NCBI RefSeq assembly: GCF_000971295.1
Contig: NZ_LANJ01000016.1
Location: 310,001 to 374,000, forward strand
From: Devosia epidermidihirudinis
GTDB lineage: Bacteria; Pseudomonadota; Alphaproteobacteria; Rhizobiales; Devosiaceae
Direction: 5' to 3'
DNA length: 64,000 nucleotides
This document shows positions 33,909 to 41,310 of the stretch, piece by piece. The position numbers were made by a program, and so were the translations under genes. How positions within the stretch are numbered: the stretch's first letter is position 1; every line of letters begins with the position of its first letter. Under the pieces are notes generated by a model, which was given only the letters and a program-made list of their open reading frames with translations, did no database searches and was not told the DNA's origin.

Positions 33909-35312
33909 ATGACCACCCAATCGACCGACTATGCGGTCAAGGACATTTCCCTTGCCGATTTTGGCCGCAAGGAAATCCAGATCGCCGAGATCGAAATGCC
34001 GGGCCTGATGGCCATCCGCGAGGAGTATGCGGCGGCCCAGCCCCTTAAGGGCGCACGCATTGCCGGTTCGCTCCACATGACCATCCAGACCGCCGTTCTC
34101 ATCGAGACGCTGGTCGCGCTCGGCGCCGAAGTGCGTTGGGTGTCGTGCAACATCTTCTCGACCCAGGACCACGCCGCTGCCGCCATCGCGGCTGCCGGTA
34201 TTCCTGTGTTCGCGCACAAGGGCGAAACGCTCGAAGAATACTGGGCCTTTACCGACCGCATGATGGACTGGGGCAATGGCCTCACCCCCAACATGATCCT
34301 CGATGATGGCGGCGACGCCACCATGTATATCCTGAACGGCGCCAAGGCTGAAAAGGACATCTCCGTCCTCGACAAGCCCAGCAACGAAGAAGAAGAAATC
34401 TTCTTTGCCACCATCAAGAAGCGCCTGGCCCAGAGCCCCGGATTCTTCACCGCCATCCGCGACGCGATCCGTGGCGTGTCCGAAGAAACCACCACGGGCG
34501 TGATGCGCCTCTATCAGCTGCACGCCAAGGGCGAGCTGCCGTTCCCCGCCATCAACGTCAATGACTCGGTTACCAAGTCCAAGTTCGACAACAAGTACGG
34601 CACCCGTGAATCCCTCGTCGACGCGATCCGTCGCGGCACCGATGTGATGCTGGCCGGCAAGGTCGCCATCGTGTGTGGCTATGGCGATGTGGGCAAGGGC
34701 TCGGCCGAGTCGCTGCGTGGCGCTGGCGCCCGCGTACTGGTCACCGAAGTCGATCCGATCTGCGCGCTGCAGGCCGCCATGGAAGGCTTTGAGGTCGTGA
34801 CCCTCGAAGAAGCCGCACCACGCGCCGATATCGTTGTGACCGCCACCGGCAACCGCGACGTGCTGATGATTGACGATATGCGCAATCTCAAGGACATGGC
34901 GATCGTCTGCAATATCGGCCACTTCGACAACGAAATCGACGTGCTCGGCCTGCGCAACTTCAAGTGGACCAACGTCAAGCCACAGGTTGATCTGATCGAG
35001 CAGCCAAACGGCAAGCGCCTGATCCTGTTGTCCGAAGGTCGTCTCGTGAACCTCGGCAATGCCACCGGCCATCCATCCTTCGTCATGTCGGCCTCGTTCG
35101 CCAACCAGACGCTGGCCCAGATCGAACTCTGGACCAATGGGGCAAAGCTGGAAAAGAAGGTGCACGTGCTGCCAAAGCACCTCGACGAGAAGGTCGCCGA
35201 ACTGCACCTGGCCAAGCTGGGCGCCAAGCTGACCAAGCTGAGCAAGACCCAGGCGGACTATATCGGCGTGCCCCAGAACGGCCCGTTCAAGTCCGGCGAA
35301 TACCGCTACTAA
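33909..35312 (+). CDS. ahcY: adenosylhomocysteinase
   Basis: Reversible NAD-dependent hydrolysis of S-adenosylhomocysteine to adenosine and homocysteine; it clears the inhibitor of methyltransferases and feeds the methionine cycle. The 467-residue protein has substrate-domain motifs [14 protein letters not shown] and ILDDGGD, hinge [13 protein letters not shown], the NAD-binding loop [13 protein letters not shown] and the C-terminal signature ending KSGEYRY. It contains the 40-residue insertion (about 150-190) typical of the long bacterial form. The ATG at 33909 follows GCGGAGC. It is monocistronic with a SahR-like operator upstream and a strong terminator downstream. Confidence 0.97.
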   Translation: MTTQSTDYAVKDISLADFGRKEIQIAEIEMPGLMAIREEYAAAQPLKGARIAGSLHMTIQTAVLIETLVALGAEVRWVSCNIFSTQDHAAAAIAAAGIPVFAHKGETLEEYWAFTDRMMDWGNGLTPNMILDDGGDATMYILNGAKAEKDISVLDKPSNEEEEIFFATIKKRLAQSPGFFTAIRDAIRGVSEETTTGVMRLYQLHAKGELPFPAINVNDSVTKSKFDNKYGTRESLVDAIRRGTDVMLAGKVAIVCGYGDVGKGSAESLRGAGARVLVTEVDPICALQAAMEGFEVVTLEEAAPRADIVVTATGNRDVLMIDDMRNLKDMAIVCNIGHFDNEIDVLGLRNFKWTNVKPQVDLIEQPNGKRLILLSEGRLVNLGNATGHPSFVMSASFANQTLAQIELWTNGAKLEKKVHVLPKHLDEKVAELHLAKLGAKLTKLSKTQADYIGVPQNGPFKSGEYRY

Positions 35313-35332
35313 GCGACTTGCATTGAGTTTTG

Positions 35333-35363
35333 TGCCCGCGGCCTTGGTCGCGGGCATTTTTGT
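35333..35363 (+). terminator. intrinsic terminator of ahcY
   Basis: TGCCCGCG (35333-35340), 8-nt loop, CGCGGGCA (35349-35356), then TTTTTGTTT: a strong rho-independent terminator 20 nt past the stop. Confidence 0.92.
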
Positions 35364-35479
35364 TTGGGGATGCCCTCGTCTCCGCCGCCCCACACCTGTT
35401 CAGGGGACAGGGGGGCTCGACGCTGTCACACCGCGTTTGATGTGCGCGGGTGCTTCCTTTATGTCGAAACCCACCCTCG

Positions 35480-35559
35480 CCATTGCCCGGCTTGTCCGGG
35501 CAATCCAAATTACAGCGCATGCCGACTCCGGGATCACCCGGACAAGCCGGGTGATGACG
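35480..35559. repeat. palindromic repeat family C, copy 2
   Basis: Left arm ATTGCCCGGCTTGTCCGGGC, right arm TCACCCGGACAAGCCGGGTG, ending ATGACG. It is the copy at 5824-5901 in inverted orientation, with an unrelated centre. The rest of the 534-bp gap before divL (35364-35846) holds no gene; the last 200 bp include an in-frame extension of divL that is probably untranslated. Confidence 0.85.
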
Positions 35560-35846
35560 ATAGATGGGCAGATTTCTGGATAGGCGAGGCACTTTGGTCG
35601 TTGCTGCTTCGTTCTCGGGTCAAGGGGCGATATCTGGCCTTAGGGTTAATTGAGCACCCATTAAGACTCTTTTAGCTGATTCACCGTGCCGCTATGGTCA
35701 GGGTGATTCGGCAGCTGGGTTTGAGCGGCCAATCGGGAGACGGCAGGTGTCTTTGGGGGCTCCGCGTTCGCCGCTCTGTTTTGAGTGCACGTGTACCGAT
35801 CCATCAGGGTCGGGCTGGCAACGACAACAAGACCAAGAGGCAGCGC

Positions 35847-38309
35847 ATGGCGCCGGATCACTTCCGGAAGCATAGGGGATTCGCGGTACTGGCCGCAGCA
35901 CCCCTAACCCTGATCACGGCTTCGCCAGCGCTGGCCCAGAGCGGAGCTGTCTCCAGCCTCGCCGGAGCTGCGCCGCTGGCGATCGCCGTTGGTGCCGGGT
36001 GCTTTGCGCTGATCGCGCTGGTCATGGTGCGCACCGTTAAGAGCGAAGGCAAGGCCACGCGCCGCCGCGCCGCTGAACAGATTGCGGGCCTGCGCGCCCT
36101 CGTTGATGAATATGAAGGCCTGCTGTCGGGCACCCGTGAAGTGACGGTCCTCTGGACCGAGAACACCGGCAGCGCGCCCAAACTGCTCGGCCAGGCTGCC
36201 GCTGTGCTGCCCATTGGCCGCCAGCCCGCCAGCGTCCTCAATTTCCAGAGCTGGCTCTCCGCCAATGATGCCGAGCGCCTGTCACGGCTGCTCGAAGATT
36301 TACGCGTCCACGGCCACGCCTTTGCCGAAAGCCTCAACACGCTCGATGGGCGCCTGGTGCGGGCCAATGGCTGGGTGTTGGGTGGTGGCGCCGCCATGCG
36401 CCTGCGCCCGGCCTTTCTTGAGCCCACCGCCGAGCCCCAAGTGGTGGCGGCGGCCGCCAGCGGCGATATGGACAGCGTGCGGGCCGTGCTGGACTCGCTC
36501 GGCGCACCGGCCTTTGCTCGCGACGGTGCTGATCGCCTGATTTATGCCAACGCGCCCTATCTGGCGCTGGCCAAGGCCCTGAACAAAGGCGGCACCGAAG
36601 CTGCGCCGCCCGAACTGCTGCCCGCCGACCAGTTGCGGGCCCATCTCGATGCCTGTGACGACAGCACCATGCCGACCAAACTGTCGCTGGACTGGCCGGG
36701 GCAGGGCAAGTTTGAGCTGGTGGAGTTCGCCGTGGCCGGTGGCCGCGCGGGTTATCTGCGCCCGCTCACCGATGCTGCCGCCAAGCCAAGCGATGGCGGC
36801 GTCAGCCATATCAGCGGCATTGTCGATGCGCTGGCCACCCCGATTGCCATTTTCAACGCCAAGCGCGAGCTGATCCAGTTCAACCAGGCCTATGCCGAGC
36901 TGTGGAACCTGACGCCGAAATTCCTGGTGCTGGGGCTCGATGAGCGCGCCATTCTCGACAAGCTGCGTACCGAGGGCATGCTGCCTGCCGCCGTCGACTA
37001 CCACGAGTGGCGCAAGGAACATCTCAAGTCCTATGAGCGCACTACGCCCCACGAAAACGAAGCCTGGCACCTGCCCGATGGCCGCTCGATCAAGGTGATC
37101 TCGGCGCCTGCGGGCGCCGATGGCGGCGTGGTCTATGTGTTTGAGGACATTACCGAGCGCCTCAAGCTCGAAAGCACCAACAAGACGTTTTCCAACGTGC
37201 AGCGCGAGACCATCAACGCGCTTTCCGAGGCCGTGGCGGTGTTTGGCACCAATGGCCGGTTGACCCTGTCCAATCCGCGCCTGTCGGCGCTGTGGAAAGT
37301 GTCGATGACCGAGCTGGGGCAAAACCCCCATATCGACCAGATTGCCGAGGCCTCTGGCCGCGCCATTCCCGAGGACGGCGCCAGCATCTGGCGCGACCTC
37401 AAGCGCGGCATCATTGATCTCAATCCGACTCGGTCGGACCAGACAGGCCGCATCACCCGCTCGGACGGCCGTCTGCTCGATTTCGCCATCACCCGCCTGC
37501 CCGACGGGCAGACCATGATGACCTTCCTCGACGTGACCGAAGGCGCCAGCTATTCGCGCGTGCTCAAGGAGCGCAATGACGCTCTCGTCGCCGCCGATCT
37601 GCTCAAGGACGCGTTCGTCGAAAACGTCTCCTATGAGCTGCGCAGCCCGCTGACCAACATCATTGGCTTTGCCGACCTGTTGGCCGGCACCGAAGGCGGC
37701 ACGCTGAACGAGCGCCAGCGCGCCTATATCGACTATATCCGCGCCTCCTCGGTGACGCTGGGCGTGCTGATCGACAATATTTTGGACCTGGCCTCGGTCG
37801 ACGCCGGCATTGCCGAGCTGCGGCCTGAACTGCTCAATGTCTCGACGCTGGTGGAAAAGGCACGGGCCGGTCTTTCGGCGACCTTCCCCGAGATCTCGGG
37901 TGAAAAGCCGATCAACCTGGTGGTCGATATCGACGATCATCTGCCGCCGTTCATCGCCGATGGCACGCGCATTGTGCAGGTGTTGTACAACCTGCTGTCG
38001 AACGCGGCGCGCTTCTCGCCACCGGGCGGAGAAATCCGTCTCTCGATCAGCTGCCGCGCCGAGCGCATGCTGTTCATCATCGAGGATGAAGGCCCGGGCC
38101 TGACCGACGAGATGAAAAACGCCATCCTCACCCGCATCGATCAGCCCGCACCGGGCCGTCAGCGCGGGGCTGGGCTGGGCCTTGCCATCGTCAAGACCTT
38201 CGTCAATCTGCATGGCGGCACCATCAATGCCGAACGCCGCGAACCCCGCGGCAGCCGCATCATTGTCAACCTCCCCCGCGACAGCGCCATGGCCGGCGTC
38301 GCCGAATAG
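35847..38309 (+). CDS. divL: DivL-type PAS sensor kinase homologue with tyrosine in place of the phospho-histidine
   Basis: An 820-residue kinase-like protein. An N-terminal membrane region comes first (signal-like FAVLAAAPLTLITASPALA, then TM helix AAPLAIAVGAGCFALIALVMV), then at least three PAS-like segments (about 190-560). A HisKA-like domain holds VENVSYELRSPLTNIIGFAD; the usual histidine is Y596. The HATPase domain carries LLSNAARF, EDEGPGL and GAGLGLAIV. Tyrosine at this site defines DivL, which in Caulobacter senses DivK~P and tunes the CckA-CtrA relay. The ATG at 35847 is preceded by AAGAGGCAG; a frame open from 35694 is less likely. tsaE lies downstream, the usual order. Kinase output is probably absent or altered. 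Confidence 0.88.
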   Translation: MAPDHFRKHRGFAVLAAAPLTLITASPALAQSGAVSSLAGAAPLAIAVGAGCFALIALVMVRTVKSEGKATRRRAAEQIAGLRALVDEYEGLLSGTREVTVLWTENTGSAPKLLGQAAAVLPIGRQPASVLNFQSWLSANDAERLSRLLEDLRVHGHAFAESLNTLDGRLVRANGWVLGGGAAMRLRPAFLEPTAEPQVVAAAASGDMDSVRAVLDSLGAPAFARDGADRLIYANAPYLALAKALNKGGTEAAPPELLPADQLRAHLDACDDSTMPTKLSLDWPGQGKFELVEFAVAGGRAGYLRPLTDAAAKPSDGGVSHISGIVDALATPIAIFNAKRELIQFNQAYAELWNLTPKFLVLGLDERAILDKLRTEGMLPAAVDYHEWRKEHLKSYERTTPHENEAWHLPDGRSIKVISAPAGADGGVVYVFEDITERLKLESTNKTFSNVQRETINALSEAVAVFGTNGRLTLSNPRLSALWKVSMTELGQNPHIDQIAEASGRAIPEDGASIWRDLKRGIIDLNPTRSDQTGRITRSDGRLLDFAITRLPDGQTMMTFLDVTEGASYSRVLKERNDALVAADLLKDAFVENVSYELRSPLTNIIGFADLLAGTEGGTLNERQRAYIDYIRASSVTLGVLIDNILDLASVDAGIAELRPELLNVSTLVEKARAGLSATFPEISGEKPINLVVDIDDHLPPFIADGTRIVQVLYNLLSNAARFSPPGGEIRLSISCRAERMLFIIEDEGPGLTDEMKNAILTRIDQPAPGRQRGAGLGLAIVKTFVNLHGGTINAERREPRGSRIIVNLPRDSAMAGVAE

Positions 38310-38338
38310 GCTGTCAGCCCGGGCAAGATGCCTCACAT

Positions 38339-38464
38339 CGCCTCGCCCCTGTGGGGAGAGGCCGACGCGCAGCGGCGGGTGAGGGGGCGATGCTGCAGTG
38401 ACTACTGGGACATCCGCCCCTCACCCTGTCCCTCTCCCCAAAGGGGCGAGGGGACGATGGAGCC
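38339..38464. repeat. palindromic repeat family B, copy 3
   Basis: An inverted pair between divL and tsaE: TCGCCCCTGTGGGGAGAGG on the left, CTCTCCCCAAAGGGGCGAGG on the right, closing with GGACGATGGAGC as in copy 1. The ends resemble the copy at 25718-25898. Confidence 0.8.
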
Positions 38465-38547
38465 GAACGTTCGGGAGGGCTTGAGAGTGGGCCGCCTGAA
38501 AGGGTAGTGCTAGCCCACCACACGCCGACACAGCTGAGGCAGGCCGC

Positions 38548-38979
38548 ATGCCCTCGACCATCTCCCGCTTCCTCCCCGATGACGCCGCCACATCAGCGCT
38601 GGGCGCCGAGCTGGCCGATAGCCTCGTCCCCGGCGATTTGGTGATCCTCAATGGCGATCTCGGCGCCGGCAAAACCGCACTGGCCCGTGCCATCATCCGC
38701 ACGCTGGGCAATGACGCGACCATGGACGTCCCCTCGCCCACCTTCGCGCTGGTGCAGCCCTATGACAGCACCAAAGCCCCCATCCTCCACGCCGACCTCT
38801 ACCGCCTCGGCGACCCCCGCGAAATCGACGAACTCGGCCTGCTGGACAACCCGGCCGCCATCGTGCTGGTGGAATGGTCCGAACGCGCACCGGAATTGGT
38901 CGACGCGGCAACCGTCGTGGTGGACCTGGCTATCCCCGCAGGCGGGGAGGGGCGGAGCGTGAGTGTAACGCGGCGGTAG
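38548..38979 (+). CDS. tsaE: tRNA threonylcarbamoyladenosine synthesis ATPase TsaE
   Basis: TsaE is the ATPase that resets the TsaB-TsaD complex making t6A37 in ANN-decoding tRNAs. The 143-residue protein has Walker A GDLGAGKT at residues 36-43, the conserved VPSPTFALVQPYD, LYRLGDPREIDELGL and the tryptophan motif VLVEWSERAPE. Length is normal for the family. It follows divL after a repeat-filled gap, the order seen in many alphaproteobacteria. In other Hyphomicrobiales a phosphotransferase and a nucleotidyltransferase gene come next; here a restriction-like gene lies between tsaE and the phosphotransferase gene. Confidence 0.93.
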   Translation: MPSTISRFLPDDAATSALGAELADSLVPGDLVILNGDLGAGKTALARAIIRTLGNDATMDVPSPTFALVQPYDSTKAPILHADLYRLGDPREIDELGLLDNPAAIVLVEWSERAPELVDAATVVVDLAIPAGGEGRSVSVTRR

Positions 38980-38991
38980 TTTCACCCGCGA

Positions 38992-39090
38992 TGTCATCCC
39001 GGCGCAGGCCGGGATCCATGCTGAAGGCTATCCTTGATGTGGGTGACGCGGTCCGCCACGGACATGGATTCCGGCCTGCGCCGGAATGAC
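38992..39090. repeat. family D repeat, copy 2, left of the restriction-like gene
   Basis: Opens TGTCATCCCGGCGCAGGCC, GGGATCCATGCTGAAGG and closes GGATTCCGGCCTGCGCCGG, AATGACCCGGTGGGG. Each end is a hairpin and the two ends mirror each other. It is about 100 bp and close to identical in layout to copy 3 at 40238-40336, in the same orientation. Confidence 0.88.
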
Positions 39091-39179
39091 CCGGTGGGGT
39101 GGGGCAATTCTCGGGCCAAACGATATCGATTTACAAGCGCCCGGAGGCCCCATAGGCTTTAAGTATTGTGGGGGGCTAC

Positions 39180-40220
39180 ATGTCATTCAAGGAAGATGTC
39201 GCCGATCTGGCGAAGCGGGCTATTAGTGCGCAGGCAGTTGCACAGACCGAGGAGGCGACGAAGAATGCGATTATTATGCCATTTCTTCGTGTGCTTGGGT
39301 TCGATGTATTTGATCCGACGCAGGTCATTCCCGAATATGTCGCCGATGTAGGCCTGAAAAAGGGCGAGAAGATCGACTATGCGGTCAAGATCGGCAGCCG
39401 CATCGAATATCTCGTGGAAGCAAAGTCGGTCTCAACCAACTTGCGCGATGCGCAATTCAGCCAGCTATTCCGCTACTTTCATACCTGCGACGCCAATATC
39501 GGCATTCTGACAAACGGGCTGCACATCTGGTTCTTTACCGATCTGGAAGCGCCCAACAAGATGGACGCCACGCCGTTCTTCAAATTCGATCTGTTGTCCT
39601 ATGACGACAATGACCTCAAGGAGCTTGAGAAGTTCCACAAGAACAATTTCAGTATTGAGAACATTCAGGCGGCGGCGTCTTCGCTGAAATACCTGCGCGG
39701 TGCGATGAGCTTTATCGAGGCACAGTGGGCCAATCCCGACGAGGAGTTTGTGCGTCTAGTTGCACGTAATTTCTATGAGGGCAAGCTCACCGGAGCAGTC
39801 GTCGAGGGGATGAAACCCATCGTTCGCAGGGCGTTTGATGATCTGTTCCGCCAGCGCGCCAAGCATAAGATTGACGTCGCCTTTGACGGTGGCGCGGACG
39901 AAGAAATCCCTGTTGTCGAAGACAAAAAGATCGAGACGACGCCTGACGAAATTCAGGGCTTCCTGATCGTCCGGGCTATCGCTGCGGAGCTCGCACCTGT
40001 CTCGCGTATCGTCATGCGGGATGCCCAGTCTTATTGCTCGGTGCTGTTTGACGACAACAATCGTAAGCCGATCATACGGCTGCACTTCAACGGCAAGTCG
40101 AAATTTGTGACCGTGTTCGGCGCTGACAAGGAAGGCACGCGGCACAATATTGCCGCCGTCGAGGATATCTTTGGCCTCAGCGGGGCACTGAAGGAGGCGG
40201 TCTCCAGTTATCTGGCTTAG
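39180..40220 (+). CDS. stand-alone HsdR_N-type restriction endonuclease-like protein
   Basis: A 346-residue protein with the type I restriction HsdR N-terminal nuclease domain (HSDR_N_2; COG4748-like, predicted type IV restriction). The PD-(D/E)xK core is intact: D66 in KGEKIDYAVK and E80-x-K82 in EYLVEAKSV, then AQFSQLFRYF and GILTNGLHIWFF. The C-terminal part (about 240-346) is a separate alpha/beta domain of unknown role. There is no helicase, specificity or methyltransferase gene nearby, so it is not a complete type I system. It could restrict modified DNA or act in DNA repair. ATG 39180 is preferred to GTG 39168. Two direct copies of the family D repeat flank it between tsaE and the APH gene. 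Confidence 0.78.
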   Translation: MSFKEDVADLAKRAISAQAVAQTEEATKNAIIMPFLRVLGFDVFDPTQVIPEYVADVGLKKGEKIDYAVKIGSRIEYLVEAKSVSTNLRDAQFSQLFRYFHTCDANIGILTNGLHIWFFTDLEAPNKMDATPFFKFDLLSYDDNDLKELEKFHKNNFSIENIQAAASSLKYLRGAMSFIEAQWANPDEEFVRLVARNFYEGKLTGAVVEGMKPIVRRAFDDLFRQRAKHKIDVAFDGGADEEIPVVEDKKIETTPDEIQGFLIVRAIAAELAPVSRIVMRDAQSYCSVLFDDNNRKPIIRLHFNGKSKFVTVFGADKEGTRHNIAAVEDIFGLSGALKEAVSSYLA

Positions 40221-40237
40221 TTGCCGCTCTACCCCCA

Positions 40238-40336
40238 TGTCGTCCCGGCGAAGGCCGGGATCCATGCTGAAGGTTATCCCTGATCTGGATGGCGCGGCGC
40301 ACCACGGACCTGGATTCCGGCCTTCGCCGGAATGAC
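40238..40336. repeat. family D repeat, copy 3, right of the restriction-like gene
   Basis: Opens TGTCGTCCCGGCGAAGGCC, GGGATCCATGCTGAAGG and closes GGATTCCGGCCTTCGCCGG, AATGACCCGGTGGGG. Arms are compensating variants of copy 2 (GCAGGC/GCCTGC there, GAAGGC/GCCTTC here), so the hairpins are kept. Its right half is translated as the last 20 or so residues of the minus-strand APH-family gene. Confidence 0.88.
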
Positions 40337-41152
40337 CCGGTGGGGGAGTTGTGTCGGGGGCAACCCCAACACCCGCTCCAACTCTGCCCGATGCCGCCCC
40401 ATCCATGCGGCGCTTCGTGCGCGCCAGGCCATGGCCCATAGGGCTTCCACTGGGCCGGTGCTGTCGGGGGTGAGGGCGGCTTGGTGGGCTTCGTTGGCGG
40501 CGTCGGCTATGGCGAGGGTGATCATGGTGGGGACGAGGTCGAGGCGGTCGGCATGGGGGAGGCCGTAGCCGTCGACGATGTAGCGGAGTTTTTTGGCACG
40601 GGCGGCGAGGGGCGGCAGGCCGATGCGCAGTTCGAGATCGTCGTCGAAGAGATGGGCATTGAGCCAGCAGAGCTGGGCGAGTTCCACCAGCGGATCGACG
40701 GGGCCGGCCTGTTCCCAATCGATGAAACCGACGGGCTGGTGATCGCGCGCGATGATGTTCCAGTCGCCGAGATCGCAATGGCCGATGATGGGTTGGCGGG
40801 TGCCCAGACTCCGGCCAAACCAGTCGCGCCAGATGGCGTTTTCCGGCGGGAGGAATCTGGCGCTGGCGCGGTGAAAATCGGCCAGCATCTTGCCCAGATT
40901 GAACATCGCCTCGTCGGGCCAGGGGCCGGGATGGAGCGAGACGCCATGCACGAAGCTGAGGGTTTCGCGGCCGGTGGCGTCAAAGCCGCTGCCGATAACG
41001 CGCGGCCCGCCGTCAAAGCCTTCGGCCTCGAGATGGCGGAGCAGGGCGTGGACGGAGGGGGCCCAAGGGCCGGTCTCGCGGTGGACGACGTCGCCGACCT
41101 TGGCAACGGCGGTGCGGCCGCCACCGGTTAGGATTTCTTCGTCGCTGGAAAT
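40274..41152 (-). CDS. aminoglycoside phosphotransferase (APH)-fold kinase with a probable ATT start
   Basis: A kinase-like protein of the APH family (about 292 aa), often next to tsaE in Hyphomicrobiales and possibly a choline- or sugar-type kinase. The Brenner motif is IIGHCDLGDWN with catalytic D, and the metal motif is VGFIDWEQAG. The family-typical N-terminus SSDEEILTGGGRTAVAKVG begins at an ATT codon (41152) with GAGGGGGG upstream at good spacing. There is no ATG, GTG or TTG between it and the middle of the protein, and upstream in-frame starts (to 41299) would translate a palindromic repeat. The C-terminus (HRVIPAKAGIQVRGAPRH...) is encoded by repeat D3. Either the ATT is used or the gene is decayed at the 5' end. 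Confidence 0.7.
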   Translation of the reverse strand: MSSDEEILTGGGRTAVAKVGDVVHRETGPWAPSVHALLRHLEAEGFDGGPRVIGSGFDATGRETLSFVHGVSLHPGPWPDEAMFNLGKMLADFHRASARFLPPENAIWRDWFGRSLGTRQPIIGHCDLGDWNIIARDHQPVGFIDWEQAGPVDPLVELAQLCWLNAHLFDDDLELRIGLPPLAARAKKLRYIVDGYGLPHADRLDLVPTMITLAIADAANEAHQAALTPDSTGPVEALWAMAWRARSAAWMGRHRAELERVLGLPPTQLPHRVIPAKAGIQVRGAPRHPDQG

Positions 41153-41172
41153 AGTGGTTCCCCCCTCGCGAT

Positions 41173-41258
41173 CGTCACCCTCGGGCTGGATCCGAGGGGT
41201 TTGTACTGAGTGCGAGTTCGCCACGTGTAGAGCCCTCGGGTCAAGCCCGAGGGTGACG
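41173..41258. repeat. palindromic repeat family E
   Basis: Outer inverted ends CGTCACCCTCGGGCTGGATC and CAAGCCCGAGGGTGACG, each with an internal hairpin (CCTCGG...CCGAGG; CCCTCGGG...CCCGAGGG). It fills the space between polA and the APH gene. Only one copy is seen in the window. Its layout is the same as families C and D. Confidence 0.75.
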
Positions 41259-41310
41259 GGCGGTGGGTGTGGGGGGAGGTGACCCCCCCTATGCACCAAT
41301 GGTGTGGGCG

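Noticed and set aside
33894..35393. 499-codon minus-strand frame over ahcY
   Set aside because: Antisense to a clear adenosylhomocysteinase.
36300..38336. 678-codon minus-strand frame over divL
   Set aside because: Antisense to the kinase domains of DivL; composition artefact.
38310..38547. Possible small gene between divL and tsaE
   Set aside because: The space is filled by a family B repeat pair and frames inside it have no ribosome site.
39180..40220. Complete type I restriction-modification locus
   Set aside because: Only the HsdR N-terminal type domain is present; there is no helicase motor, HsdM or HsdS in the window.
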